Assembly (NCBI RefSeq): GCF_002575655.3
Contig: NC_053041.3
Location: 117,892,318 to 117,956,317, forward strand
DNA from: Aegilops tauschii subsp. strangulata
Taxonomy: Eukaryota > Streptophyta > Magnoliopsida > Poales > Poaceae
Direction: 5' to 3'
Length of the DNA stretch: 64,000 nt
The notes beneath the pieces are model-generated. The model was not told the DNA's origin and did not search any database. It saw only the letters and a list, made by a program, of their open reading frames with translations. How positions within the stretch are numbered: position 1 is the first letter of the stretch; each line of letters begins with the position of its first letter. Made by a program: the position numbers and the translations under genes. Shown here piece after piece: positions 47,701-56,906 of the stretch.

Positions 47701-48839
47701 GTGCTATCAGTATTGCGCGTGACCCGGTGAAGCATGAGCTCACCAAGCACATCGGTGTGGATGCCTACTTTGTGCGTGCTACTGTGCAGGATCAGACTCT
47801 CGCTCTTCACTATGTGCCCTCTGAGTTAAAGTTGTCAGACTTCTTCACGAAGGCACAGACTCAAGCGCAGCATAGTTTTCTTCTCTCCAAACTCAGTGTT
47901 GTTGATCCACCATGAGTTTGAGGGGGGGGGGGGGTTAGATGTGTATAGTCTCTCTTGCACTTTACCATACACATGTATATGTACTGGCCCATGGCCCTCC
48001 TGTGAATGAAGTTGCCCATTCCTAACAGTCTTAACATATCATTTCACCTTACATGGTTTAAAAGAGATGAAGGATATTCTTTTGGTCTTGATCTGTAATC
48101 TAATTGTTATGTTCACGTGCGCACACAATGATAAAATAGCCTGTTTGTTTTATATCTGTTTGCCCATGATATGAATGATGTCATACTATGTTCATCCTAC
48201 TTTAAGCCATGTCTCTTTATCCTTAGATGTCAACAAATGTGAGGAAATAGACAATACAGTAGGCATGCTACATGGACATATGTTCCGAAAGTGATTTTAT
48301 TATGTAATTGGCACTACAATACATGCTAATGTATTACAGTAGTTCACCAAAATAAGTTATGTATAAACGTTTAACCTACTTTGTTTGTTTTTGTCTCATT
48401 AGTAACTTATCTGGTACACTAATCTACAAGTTCAAACTTTCAGGAAGCTATGGAACAAATGATTGAGCAGCCACAACCACCTGAAGGTGAGGAGGCTACT
48501 ACAGGCACAATGTCACCTCTTGCTGCAGTGCGTCAGTATCTCTCCACTAACAGTGCAAAAAGCACCTTCCTGCGTAATTCTGGGTTGGTTGTCAAGGTAA
48601 CCTCGTCCAAATCGCCTACTGAACAAAATCTTCCTGCTAGACAGAGTGATATATCTGTGCTCCAGACACAAGTCCAATCCCTAATGGACGTTGTTTCGGA
48701 AACAAGAATAGTGGTTGAGAAATGTCGTCAAGATATGAATGGTTTTGAAACCAGACTATCAGACATTCACTTCGTTGTTCAAGAGCAATGGCGGAAAAAA
48801 GGTGGAGATCGTACTGCTCCATCAGATTCTACAACCTGA
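38750..48839 (+). CDS. Transposase_24 (Ptta/En/Spm-type) protein, 3' exons
   Basis: Three exons join in phase 0 with good splice sites: 38933-39025, 39097-39207 and 48444-48839. A less certain exon precedes them (38750-38854). They encode segments typical of the plant Ptta/En/Spm transposon protein: [19 protein letters not shown], then [20 protein letters not shown] with [15 protein letters not shown] polar C-terminus follows with a probable coiled coil ([19 protein letters not shown]) and a natural stop at 48837-48839. This class is the second CACTA protein, thought to bind element ends alongside the TNP2 transposase. The N-terminal exons were not found. A copia element fills the last intron (39208-48443) without touching the exons. 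The plus strand is therefore the coding strand of the CACTA. Confidence 0.6.
39321..39415 (+). repeat. Left 95-bp LTR
   Basis: Starts TGTTAGATGTG and ends CCTAACA. Differs from the right LTR at about four positions by eye. Very short for an element with coding capacity; typical copia LTRs are several hundred bases. Confidence 0.9.
39416..39428 (+). promoter_or_regulatory. Primer-binding site (initiator-Met tRNA type)
   Basis: TGGTATCAGATGC directly abuts the left LTR and closely matches the standard TGGTATCAGAGC. Confidence 0.85.
39954..41771 (+). pseudogene. gag-pol: Short-LTR copia Gag, protease and pre-integrase region
   Basis: The Gag capsid-like frame begins near 39954-39975 and runs to a TAG at 40653-40655 (...FLSRLRL). 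The coding sense continues past the stop. A second frame from about 40850 gives a zinc knuckle ([14 protein letters not shown]), a protease motif in which DSGAS has become DSRAS ([11 protein letters not shown]), the WYHRLGHI pre-integrase motif and the start of integrase (HSDVWGPA). A frameshift separates the two frames, since their phases differ. The protease substitution alone would inactivate the polyprotein. The 4.2-kb insertion at 41772 cuts the integrase. Confidence 0.8.
41767..41771. repeat. Target duplication TGCTC of the 4.2-kb insertion, left copy
   Basis: TGCTC here and at 45950-45954. Five bases is the usual size for LTR-retrotransposon integration. Confidence 0.85.
41772..45949 (-). 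mobile_element. Probable solo LTR (4178 bp)
   Basis: Starts TGTAACACCC and ends GGGCGTTACA, so TG..CA with inverted termini, flanked by TGCTC on both sides. No second copy of either end lies within it, and no gag, pol, primer-binding site or polypurine tract was recognised. This fits one very long LTR left by recombination between two, as in large LARD-type elements. On the minus strand a symmetrical CTATATATAG TATA box (45546-45555) is followed by an ATG near 45504 and CT-rich, GC-rich sequence. The element is therefore probably oriented on the minus strand. The family is not identified. The alternative is a non-coding element with short inverted ends. Confidence 0.6.
45955..46608 (+). pseudogene. 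pol: Short-LTR copia residual integrase C-terminus and RT start
   Basis: The first few codons after the insertion fit the integrase N-terminal part (PFDSK-type), then the sequence jumps at about 45985 to the post-integrase linker ([14 protein letters not shown]). The catalytic core of roughly 200 residues is missing, which indicates an internal deletion. A Ser/Pro-rich linker follows, then the RT N-terminus ([33 protein letters not shown]). An in-frame TAG ends it at 46606-46608. Confidence 0.75.
46609..47915 (+). pseudogene. pol: Short-LTR copia reverse transcriptase and RNase H
   Basis: Continues directly after the [35 protein letters not shown] (catalytic Asp), [14 protein letters not shown] and [13 protein letters not shown] (YVDD active site). 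A frameshift near 47205 moves the frame. RNase H resumes from about 47304 with [28 protein letters not shown] and [13 protein letters not shown], ending at TGA 47913-47915. The broken frames rule out a working enzyme. Confidence 0.85.
47921..47932 (+). promoter_or_regulatory. Polypurine (poly-G) tract
   Basis: A run of G immediately upstream of the right 95-bp LTR, in the position of the plus-strand primer. Confidence 0.7.
47933..48027 (+). repeat. Right 95-bp LTR
   Basis: Same length and near-identical sequence to 39321-39415. The first base of TGTTAG appears as G, probably blurred by the adjacent G-run. Confidence 0.85.
48033..48443 (+). other. Remainder of the last intron of the Transposase_24-like gene
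   Basis: AT-rich DNA from the GTCTT duplication to the TTTCAG acceptor at 48438-48443. Intron-like base composition with no open frame. Confidence 0.55.
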
Positions 48840-49049
48840 AACATTAGCACTCAGGTCAAATGATCTGTGCTTCTATACATCTGATGGTGCTTTTATCTGG
48901 AAGGACTGTAAACTTTATGCCAACAGGCCTTTTGTTGTATGGTTGGAATTTATTTTGTTGTGATACAACATTTATGATGCTGCCTCAGGCTGTAGTAATT
49001 ACGACGCTATTTTTGTATAGTGTAGGTTTATCTTAGTAATGTATTCGGC
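48840..49049 (+). other. 3' UTR-like region of the Transposase_24-like gene
   Basis: T-rich sequence after the stop at 48839, leading into the GGGCC-rich arrays. No clear polyadenylation signal could be fixed. Confidence 0.35.
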
Positions 49050-49863
49050 CGAAAGCTTCGTAGGAGCCCAACATGCCAACATTCGTCGGGCCCATTCCAA
49101 TTGGGCTAACAACGATTACGGGCCGAAATTGGCATGTAGCCCACTAAAAATATCTGGGCCTAAATCAGCATAAGCTTTCATATTTTTCTAGTAGGCCTGT
49201 GCCCATAGTGGGCCTTTAACAGGCCTAAACATAATTTGGGCCCTCAGTAAAAATATGCCGTTTGCAGGTGTAAATATCTCGAGCCCATAAAAAACATGGG
49301 CCTTTAATAGACCGAAAGTGAGATTGGGCCCTGATTGTGCCAAATAACCCACTGGACTTAGCAGGCCGAAATGGTGGCCCATTTACGATGCGGATCTTTG
49401 ACAGGCCGAAATTCGGACAGGCTGTAAATGCGCCGACCTAATAAACGGGCCTTTAACAGGCCGGAACTTTGGTCGGGCTAGATTATCGTGATTTTTATAT
49501 GGGCCGTTAATGGGCCCGATATGACGTTGGGCCACATATGGCCCATGGTTTACATCCGGCGTTAACAGGCCGAAAATGACAACACGCCGAAAGTGTCCCA
49601 AAGCTATAGTGGGCCTCTAATAGGCCGAATGTCAGACATGGCCGAATATGACCCAAATCCTTCACGGTCGTTTATGGGCCGAAAGTTTTGATGGGCTGTA
49701 AATGGGCCCAAATGAAGCCGGACCTTTAACAGGCCGGAAATACACCGGGCCGTATTTCGGCCCAATTACTTAGCGGAATGTTAACGGGCCAGAAGTGACC
49801 ATGGGCCGCGTTGATGACAAGTTTAGGACAAGCCGTTGACGGGCCGATTTGACAGAGAATGTT
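49050..49863. repeat. GGGCC-rich diverged repeats, CACTA right subterminal region
   Basis: Motifs of the type GGGCCTTTAACAGGCCGAAA and GGCCCA recur every ~20-45 bases on both strands. The region leads directly into the regular 44-bp array. Diverged subterminal repeats are expected in CACTA elements. Confidence 0.7.
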
Positions 49864-50171
49864 GGGCCTTTAGCTGGGCCGGCCCATTATGGTCTGCAGA
49901 ATCTTGTGGGCCTTTAGCTGGGCCAGCCCATTGTGGTCCCCAAAATCTTGTGGGCCTTTAGCTGGGCCGGCCCATTGTGGTCCCCAAAATCTTGTGGGCC
50001 TTTAGCTGGTCCGGCCCATTATGGTCTGCAAAATTGTGTGGGCCTTTAGCTGGGCCGGCCCATTATGGTCCGCTAAATTTTGTGGGCCTTTAGCTGGGCC
50101 GGCCCATTATGGTCCGCTAAATCTTATGGGCCTTCAGTTGGGCCGGCCCATTTAAACTTTGTGGGCCACTT
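49864..50171. repeat. 44-bp tandem array, seven copies
   Basis: GGGCCTTTAGCTGG or a close variant starts at 49864, 49908, 49952, 49996, 50040, 50084 and 50128, exactly 44 bases apart. Each copy contains the palindrome TGGGCCGGCCCA or a one-base variant. The array ends about 440 bp before the right TIR. Confidence 0.9.
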
Positions 50172-50581
50172 TTGGGCCGGTCCACGTGTCAACATATCAT
50201 AGGCCCATCTCGACCGTTGGGTGAGTGACACCTGTGCCAATGCGGAGCTGACGCGTGGATCCGCCAGCCAATGAGAATTTTACACGTGGAAAATCGGCAT
50301 TGGTCGTGGCTGTTAACGGGTTATCGGATCCAAAATCCGACCCGATAGCTTAACGGCGTTCTGTTACGGTGGATGCCACGTGTCGGTCACCCTTGACGAA
50401 AGCACTTCTGTGACGCGCAATTTATCGTCATGGAACTGGACACTTCCGTGATGATAATTTTGGCAATGTCATGGAACACTTCTACGACAGCACATGTATG
50501 ACTATCTTGATTCTGTCATAAATTTGTCATGGATGTACATGCATGACAGAAAACGCGACCTATTGTGACAAACACGTATCA
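50172..50581. other. CACTA right subterminal region
   Basis: Non-coding. Contains repeated short CATGGA, ATGACA and TCTGTCAT-type motifs (50400-50560), mirrored near the left end at 3330-3460. Confidence 0.7.
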
Positions 50582-50607
50582 TCACGGAAGTGTATTTTTT
50601 TGTAGTG
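50582..50607 (-). repeat. CACTA right terminal inverted repeat
   Basis: Ends TTTTTTTGTAGTG. The reverse complement matches 3302-3327 with two mismatches. ATG at 50608-50610 is the second copy of the target duplication. Confidence 0.85.
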
Positions 50608-51566
50608 ATGCTGGCAATCGGAGCGGGGACTCTCGGCCGCGCTTTACCTCTTCGGAATGGGATGTCTTGGGCTCTGAATCCAGGGAGCTTTTCAAGGAAA
50701 GTGCGCCTCAGGGCAAGGCTGATGGAAAGGACTCTTTGGCTGAGAATGCTTCTGATCCGGCTGCGCCGGCTGCTCCCGTTGTTGGTACCCCTGTCTCTGG
50801 TGTCTTCTCTAAGCTTCTAGTTCGTCAGGGCTCTCCTTCTTTGTTGGGCATTGAAGATCTCCCCACCTCCCCTCCGCGTGCCTCGGCTGGCTCCATGCCT
50901 AAGCGCAAGTCCTCGGTCCGGAAGTTCTCGGCTCGTAGCCGGGCTTCCTCGGGCACCAAGCTTTCGGCGGCCGGGCTTTGCCGGCGTCTGGATGATGATT
51001 TGGGGGATGTGGTGGTCCAGGCCTCCCCGGTGGCGGCGCGCTCTACTCCGCTTCGCTCTCCTTCTTCTACGGCGCGCAAAAGTGGTCGGCTTCGCAACTC
51101 TGGGATGCGGGTGGCTGACATGGCCGCCCGTCGTGCGGCGGCCCGCGATCTTCCGGCTTCAGGTATTCCTCTACCCCACCCCTCGCCAGTCCCTCCTCCT
51201 TCTTCCCCTGTTAGGCTTGTTTTGCCTGCATATTCGGATGATCATTTGACCAAAGTACTTTCGGATGTGGGTATTTCTCTTGATCACAACGTTGGTTCTC
51301 CTTCCTCCCTCCTTGCTTTAATTCGGGCCAATGAGGTGGCTCAGGCTGCGCTTGCCAAAGCTAAAGAGCTTGTGGCGGCTCCTCCTACTCCTCCGGTTGT
51401 GGCTGGGGGGGTTTCGGAGGGGGGGGATCTGGCTAGCTCGGCCAAGCCCCTTTTCACTAAGAAGAAGGGGTCCCTAAACGTGTTAAAACCTGCTTGGTGC
51501 CCTGCAGGTCGAGCTTGCGTATTAAGAACCTATCCTTCAAGTGAAAGTGCTTTTCTGGAATGTTAG
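50608..51566 (+). pseudogene. LINE ORF1, 3' part
   Basis: Resumes ORF1 after the CACTA (DAGNRSGDSRPRFTSSEWDVLG) and runs 319 codons to TAG at 51564-51566. It is rich in Ser, Pro, Arg and Ala, as expected for the C-terminal half of plant LINE ORF1, with a KRKSSVRKFSARSRAS basic patch. Joined at the target site, its frame is one base off from the 5' part. The likely cause is a length change in the G-run just left of the insertion (3284-3295). No catalytic motif is expected here. Confidence 0.7.
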
Positions 51567-54500
51567 AGGTTTCGGGGCTCGGGGGCGCCGGGACCAGATC
51601 AAAGACATTGTTAGGGGGAGAATATTGACCTGATCGGTTTAGTTGAAACCTTTAAACCATCCTTTTCTCCTCAGGAGCTTCTGCTGTTACGGGCGTCGAT
51701 CGTTTTGACTGGAAGTGGCTTCCCTCTTCGGGCCACTCGGGTGGTATTCTTATTTGGTCCAAACGTGACGTCTTTGATTTAGTTACCTTTGATCATGGCA
51801 TTTTCTGGGCAAGTGCGGCTGTGTTTCACCGCCAACTTAATACACTTTGGGAAGTGATGGTTGTTTACGGTCCGTCGAATCATTCTCTTTCTCCCTTATT
51901 CCTGGATGAAATCTCTAATAAGGTCGAATCCTGCACTCTTCCCCTGTTAATTGGTGGTGACTTCAATCTGTTACAGTACCCTTCTGATAAGAACACTAAT
52001 AACTTCTCTTGGACTTTGGCTGATGCTTTTAATGACTTCATTAGCGCTTGCGCTCTTCGTGAAATGCCTAGGGTGGGTTCTAGGTTTACTTGGACTAATC
52101 ATCAGGTTTCTCCTATTCGTTCGGTCCTGGACCGCGTTTTGATTTGCTCGAGTTGGGACTCCCTCTTTCCCCTTGCTTTCCTCAAATCTAAGGCTATAGT
52201 TGGCTCGGATCATGCTCCACTCATTCTTGATGTGGGGCTGCACGGTGTGTCTTCCCCACTAGGTTCCAGTTTGATGCTTCGTGGTTCCTTATCGACGGCT
52301 TTCGTGATCTCCTTGGTTCTAGAATCGTCGCTCTCCTCTCGACTGTTCGTCGCTCTTTTGGTCCCATGGATGATTGGCACTTCTACTCGTACTCTTTGAG
52401 CAAGTTTCTGCAAGGTTGGTCTCATAATCACGCGGTGCAAGAACGCAGAGACAAAGCGCTTCTCACTTCTCAGATTGAGGCTTTAGACGCTCGGGCTGAT
52501 TCTTCCGGCCTATCTGACTCAGATTGGTCCTTACGTTTTTCCCTCGAGCAATCTCTGGTGCAGTTGCACCATCTAGCAGAGGCTTACTGGCGTCAAAGGG
52601 GCACGATCAACTGGATGCTTAAAGGAGACTCCCCTACTGCTTATTATTTTGCCATCGCTAATGGTAGGCGTCGTAGGTGCCTGATTGATTGTTTACTGAT
52701 TGATGGAGTCAGGGTGTCGGACCAAGCTATCATCATGAATCATATAGTCCAATTTTTCTCCTCCCTCCTCTCTGCTAAACCTGATCAGGGCTTCAGGTTG
52801 GCCCCTGCCTTTTGGGCTCAAGGGGATAGGGTATCCCTGGAGGAAAACCTCGATCTTATGGTCCCTTTCTCTGAAGAGGAGATCTTCACTTCCATCAGTA
52901 AAGCTAACACTAACTCTGCTTCCAGCCCGGACGGCTTTTCGATTCCTTTCTTTAAATCTTTCTGGCCCCAACTTAAGCATCTAATCTATGCTGTCATCCA
53001 GGGGTTCTGTTTGTGGACGTTAGATATTTCTAGGATCAATTATGCGCTTATCTCCCTCATTCCTAAGATCAAGGGTCCGGAGCTTATTTCTCAGTTTAGG
53101 CCTATTGCGCTTATCAATAATTTCGCCAAATTCCCTGCCAAATGCTTGGCCACTCGTCTCACTCCTGTGGCTCATCGTACCCTCTCGCTTACTCAATCTG
53201 CTTTTGTTAAGGGGCGTTTTATTCTAGATGGGGTCCTATGCCTTCATGAGATCGTCCATGATATTCACAAATCTGGCAGTAAGGCTGTCATCCTAAAGCT
53301 AGATTTCGAAAAAGCTTACGATTCAGTTAGTTGGGATTTCTTAAGACAAGACTTGCTAGCTAAAGGTTTTGATGGTGGTTTGGTTCATCGTATCATGCAG
53401 TTGGTCATGGGCGGCCATACTGCCATTTCGGTTAATGGGAAAGTGAGCAATTTTTTTAAAAACTCTAGAGGCCTGCGGCAAGGGGACCCAGCCTCTCCTA
53501 TCCTCTTTAACTTTGTTGTGGATGCTCTCGCTAATATCTTGTCTAGGGCAGCGGAGGCCGGCCACATTACTCCTGTTAGCTCCCACCTAATTCCCCAGGG
53601 GATTACTCATTCGCAATATGCTGACGATACGATTATTATGGTGGAGCTTAATGATCAATGCCTCGCCCACCTCAAATTCCTTCTGCTCTCTTTCGAAGCC
53701 CTTTCTGGTCTTAAGATCAACTTCTCTAAAAGCAAGGTTATTGTTACTAGTGTCTCGGATGACGAGGCGTTGCTTGTTGCTCGCCTTTTGAATTTCTCCC
53801 TTGGGTCCTTTCCTCTCAAATACCTTGGCCACCCTATCTCCTCCGACAAACTTCTTGCTAAAGACTTTGCTCCCACAGTGACCAAAGTGGGCAATCGCGT
53901 TATGCCCTGGAGGGGTAGATACAATACTCAGGCTGGTAAAGTTGCCCTGATTAATGCCTGCCTTTCTTACCTTCCAATGTTCCTTATGGGGTTCTATCTT
54001 CTTTCGATCGGCACTCACGCTGGGTTTGACAAACATAGAGGTGCTTACTACTGGAACGCGGCTGATAACAGAAGCAAATACCGCATGATCAACTGGGATC
54101 TGATCTGCAGACCCAAAAGCCTTGGGGGGCTGGGTATCATTACTACTCTTGTCATGAACAAATGCCTGATCATCAAATGGTGGTGGAAGATCATGACCAC
54201 CACCTCGGATAGACCTCTTTGGCTTCAAATTCTCAAAGCTAAGTACTTCCCTACCTCTAGCCCTATGTCTGCTCGTGCTTCCGGAGCGTCCCAGTTCTGG
54301 AGAGATCCTGTTAAGTTGAGGCCTACTTTCCAAAGCCTCGTCAAGTTTGTCGTTCACAATGGTAGATCCACTAGATTTTGGCTCGATTGGTGGTGTGGCT
54401 CGACCACGTTGGCTGCTGCTTTTCCTGTTCTTTTTTCTTACTGTCCTCACCCTGAGATCTCAATCTTTGAGCTCTCTTCCAATAATTGGGATCTGCATCT

Positions 54501-55305
54501 TCGTCGTACTCTTTCTCCTGAAGAGTTGGTTGAATGGCAGCGGCTTGCTGCCTTCTTCCCTGTGCTCTCGGAGGAGGACTCGGTGGTGTGGCCTCATTTG
54601 TCTTCTGGTCGCTTTTCGGTGAAATCGCTTTATGGCAAACTTATCTCAGGTTCTACTACTTCCAAATTTAAGTGAATTTGGAGGGCTCGCATTCCCCCTA
54701 AGATCAAGATCTTTCTCTGGCAAGCTTCTCGCGAGCGGCTTCCGACTGGTGATCAGATCCGCAAGCACAATGGGCCTGGGTCTGACCGCTGCACCCTTTG
54801 TGGGCTGAGAGAAGACACTATGCATGTTTTCTTCTCATGTGTTCTGGCTAATTTATTTTGGTGATGTATCAGATCCTGGCTGCATTTTGCCTGGAGACCA
54901 TCTTCCTTCTCTGAGCTTTGTCTCCTGGCTAAGAATCTGGTTGGGGCCCAGAGGAGAATTTTTTGGGTGTGCTTTGCTGCGATGTGCTGGGCTCTATGGA
55001 CGACTAGAAACAAATTTACTATTGAGCATGTTTTTCCTGCTAATCCTACTGATTGCTTATTTAAAACTTGTGTGGTCTTGCAGCAGTGGAGATTATTGAT
55101 TAAGGAGGCGGATAGGGATGCGCTTGATTTGATGATTTCCAAGATCCGGTCTTCTGTTATCTCCCTATCTCCACCCCGTGCCGACAGCTTGGTGTTGCTG
55201 GCCCTAGGTTTGGCGTCTTTAATCGCTCCGGCCTGCGTGCCGTGTACTGGCCTGGGAGCCATATACGCTACTTCTTCTGCTCGTCCGTGTTGGGTGATAC
55301 TCTAA
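51547..55305 (+). pseudogene. LINE ORF2: endonuclease, reverse transcriptase, zinc-binding domain
   Basis: Starts in overlap with the end of ORF1 at a VLFWNVRGFG endonuclease motif, then shifts frame at least twice (about 51615 and 51690). The APE-like endonuclease continues at 51821 with GGDFN, SVLDRVLI and GSDHAPLILD. Another frameshift near 52255 precedes the RT frame (52366-54675). The RT shows FRPIALIN, AFVKGRFILDGV, LKLDFEKAYDSV, GLRQGDPASP and the YADD active site. A TGA at 54673-54675 and a second stop near 54861 precede the zf-RVT-like C-terminus (PPKIKIFLWQ, CTLCG...H). The final stop is at 55305. The enzyme nicks target DNA and copies the RNA in place, but this copy cannot encode it. 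Confidence 0.9.
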
Positions 55306-55394
55306 GTAACGTCTTTGTTGTTCGTCATGTCTGTTTAACTCTGTCTGGTGGCTTTATTTATAAAGCCGGGCTTCAGCCTTTTATTAAAAAAAAA
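55306..55394 (+). other. LINE 3' UTR and poly(A)
   Basis: A short 3' UTR ending in nine A (55386-55394), directly followed by the 12-bp target duplication at 55395-55406. Confidence 0.8.
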
Positions 55395-55406
55395 GGTCAG
55401 GTTTCG

Positions 55407-56459
55407 CCAAACATGTGAGACGTGCAATATCAGCATCCGCCATTCACATCTTACATCATGTTTGGCGGAAGCACTTATTTCATTTTTTTAGAAACACTTT
55501 TTAGTTTCTGATTTAGTGCTAGCATGTTGGCACAAGGTGAAAGACACTAGTTAGCATGGCTATTTAATGACGGAAGGTTTCTCATTTCCTTTTTTAAGTG
55601 CTTAATAATGATGTCGATCGGGGTCGCCGGATGTGGCGGATGCGTCGTGCGATATATTTTCCACAGTGACATGCGCGATCGTGGGCATGCTGAATTTCGG
55701 ACACAATCACGCAAGAACGTATATGTAGAATGTGTATGTGCCAAACTTTTGTAGTGCTTCTGCTCATGTTGGTGGTACAGTGGCATGCACCATAGGCAAG
55801 CATGCTACGATTTCGCGTAATGAAACTAATTCTCATCTTAATTCAACGTTGACTCTTAAAACGGACACGGTATCCATCGGCGGTTGCGTCCGCAAACAGT
55901 GATGCGGAAGCTAGCCATCAACAATGTTCACATACATTTCAAAGCAAACTTGAATTAAACAAATGAATTTCACGCAAACTTGATGATTTTCATTTAACCG
56001 GACCAAATCATTGCATTTTTTATGTATTTCAACTAAACAATAGTGGACTAGACTTTTTTTACCTAGTCTAAACAATCGCCTTTACCTAGTCTAAACAATC
56101 GCCGGCCGCGGCTGCGCCCGCCACGACATATCTTCCCCATGTCCGGCAAACTCAATGATCGCCTGAGGTCCGGAAAGTGAAGTTCCAACGGGAGGGAACG
56201 AGTGGCCTTCCTGGGACCCATGCCGCCGCGGCTTCCCATGTGTACTCTTCCTCGCCCGAGCTCACCTTGTCTATGGCGCCGGGCGTGGACGGGCCGGCCT
56301 CGTGGTCATTGCAGCCAGGCGCGAACGGCATGGGTGGTTCGTCCGACGCAGAGCTGGGAACGTTCCGCCTTTGCATTTGCCTCCTTCTTCCTCCGCCTCC
56401 GCGGCAATATGCTCGTACAGGACGTCGCACTCCGCCTTCATGATGCGCAACCGCCATCG
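55407..56459. other. Right arm of the outer DNA transposon, non-coding part
   Basis: GTTTGGCGGAAG at about 55460 also occurs left of the LINE (859). A CTACCTAGTCTAAACAATCGCC-like phrase is repeated at about 56070 and 56090. Minus-strand coding sense of the adjacent ORF extends across 56350-56459 beyond its TAA. Otherwise no gene. Confidence 0.4.
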
Positions 56460-56906
56460 TTAGCGGTGGATGTCGCGTACGCTCTGGTAGGACAACAGCA
56501 GTGCCCGTTGCTCATCCAGGAAGCCTGGACCATCCGCCACGATGGTCATGATGGCGTTGTTGTTCGCCTGGTCATCGGAGATCTGTTCGAGGAGTCTGTG
56601 GTTGTACCTATGCTCCTCCTGCTCTAACCGGAACGCCACCTCCTGCTCTTCCGGCATCCTGTCGGTGAAGTGCGCCCGTGCCTCCTCCAAGGTGATGCCT
56701 GCATGGGCCGGCGAGGGTGATAGCACCGGCTCGTCGACCGCCTCGGCCATCGTCTCGTTGGCATCGCTGCCATCTGGAGAGCTCGCCGACAACCCAACAT
56801 ATATTAGGCTGGCTCGACGGGCCTCCCAACCAGTAGCAATGCCGGATAACTCCTGTTTCTGATTGGTGGAGAGGTTGTTCCATAACGCTTTGGAGCACGA
56901 GGTCAT
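56460..56906 (-). pseudogene. Hypothetical ORF of the outer DNA transposon, truncated by a stop
   Basis: ATG at 56906 opens 148 codons to TAA at 56462-56460, and the frame is also open upstream to 57041 without an ATG. The sequence is Glu/Ala-rich and polar (LEEARAHFTDRMPEEQEVAFRLEQEEHRYNHRLLEQ), probably helical or coiled coil. After the TAA the same frame continues with similar character (IMKAECDVLYEHIAAEAEEE), so the stop looks premature. It resembles the accessory ORF of Triticeae Harbinger-like elements. No DDE transposase motif is visible. Confidence 0.4.

Larger units (their letters stand above)
39321..48027 (+). mobile_element. Copia retrotransposon with 95-bp LTRs
   Basis: GTCTT flanks both ends (39316-39320 and 48028-48032). 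The LTRs (39321-39415 and 47933-48027) are 95 bp each with TGTTAG/CTAACA ends; the right copy begins GGTTAG after a G-run. A primer-binding site and a polypurine/poly-G tract are in place. Coding remnants follow copia order but carry stops, frameshifts and a large integrase deletion. A 4178-bp insertion (41772-45949) splits it. Without that insertion the element is about 4.5 kb. It sits in an intron of the Transposase_24-like gene. Confidence 0.9.
3302..50607. mobile_element. 47.3-kb CACTA (En/Spm) transposon carrying gene fragments
   Basis: The left end (3302-3327) and the reverse complement of the right end (50582-50607) both read CACTACAAAAAAA, then a 13-base stretch ending TCCGTGA with two mismatches, giving a 26-bp TIR. 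ATG is duplicated on both sides, and the LINE ORF1 protein resumes directly after the right end. Short motifs such as ATGACA and TGACAGAA recur near both ends. Tandem arrays occupy the subterminal regions. The interior holds 3' exons of a Transposase_24-type gene (38750-48839), an F-box/FBD pseudogene, a DEDDy exonuclease-like gene, other exon fragments and two nested copia elements. Removing the two nested copia elements leaves about 29.8 kb. No TNP2-like transposase was recognised, so it is probably non-autonomous. Confidence 0.85.
918..55394 (+). mobile_element. L1-like LINE (RIX) split by a 47-kb CACTA
   Basis: A non-LTR retrotransposon bounded by a 12-bp target-site duplication (906-917 and 55395-55406) and ending in a 9-base poly(A) (55386-55394). 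It starts with a GTT/TTG-rich run and a long CT-rich GC-rich 5' UTR. ORF1 (zinc-knuckle RNA-binding protein) follows from 1968, and ORF2 (endonuclease, reverse transcriptase, zinc-binding C-terminus) from about 51547. A CACTA transposon occupies 3302-50607 with an ATG duplication. Without it the LINE is about 7.2 kb, near full length for a plant L1. Both ORFs carry stops and frameshifts, so the copy is dead. It must be older than the CACTA insertion. Confidence 0.85.

Noticed and set aside
49864..50171. CRISPR-like regular array
   Set aside because: The whole 44-bp unit repeats, with no unique spacers. It lies in a plant CACTA next to its TIR.
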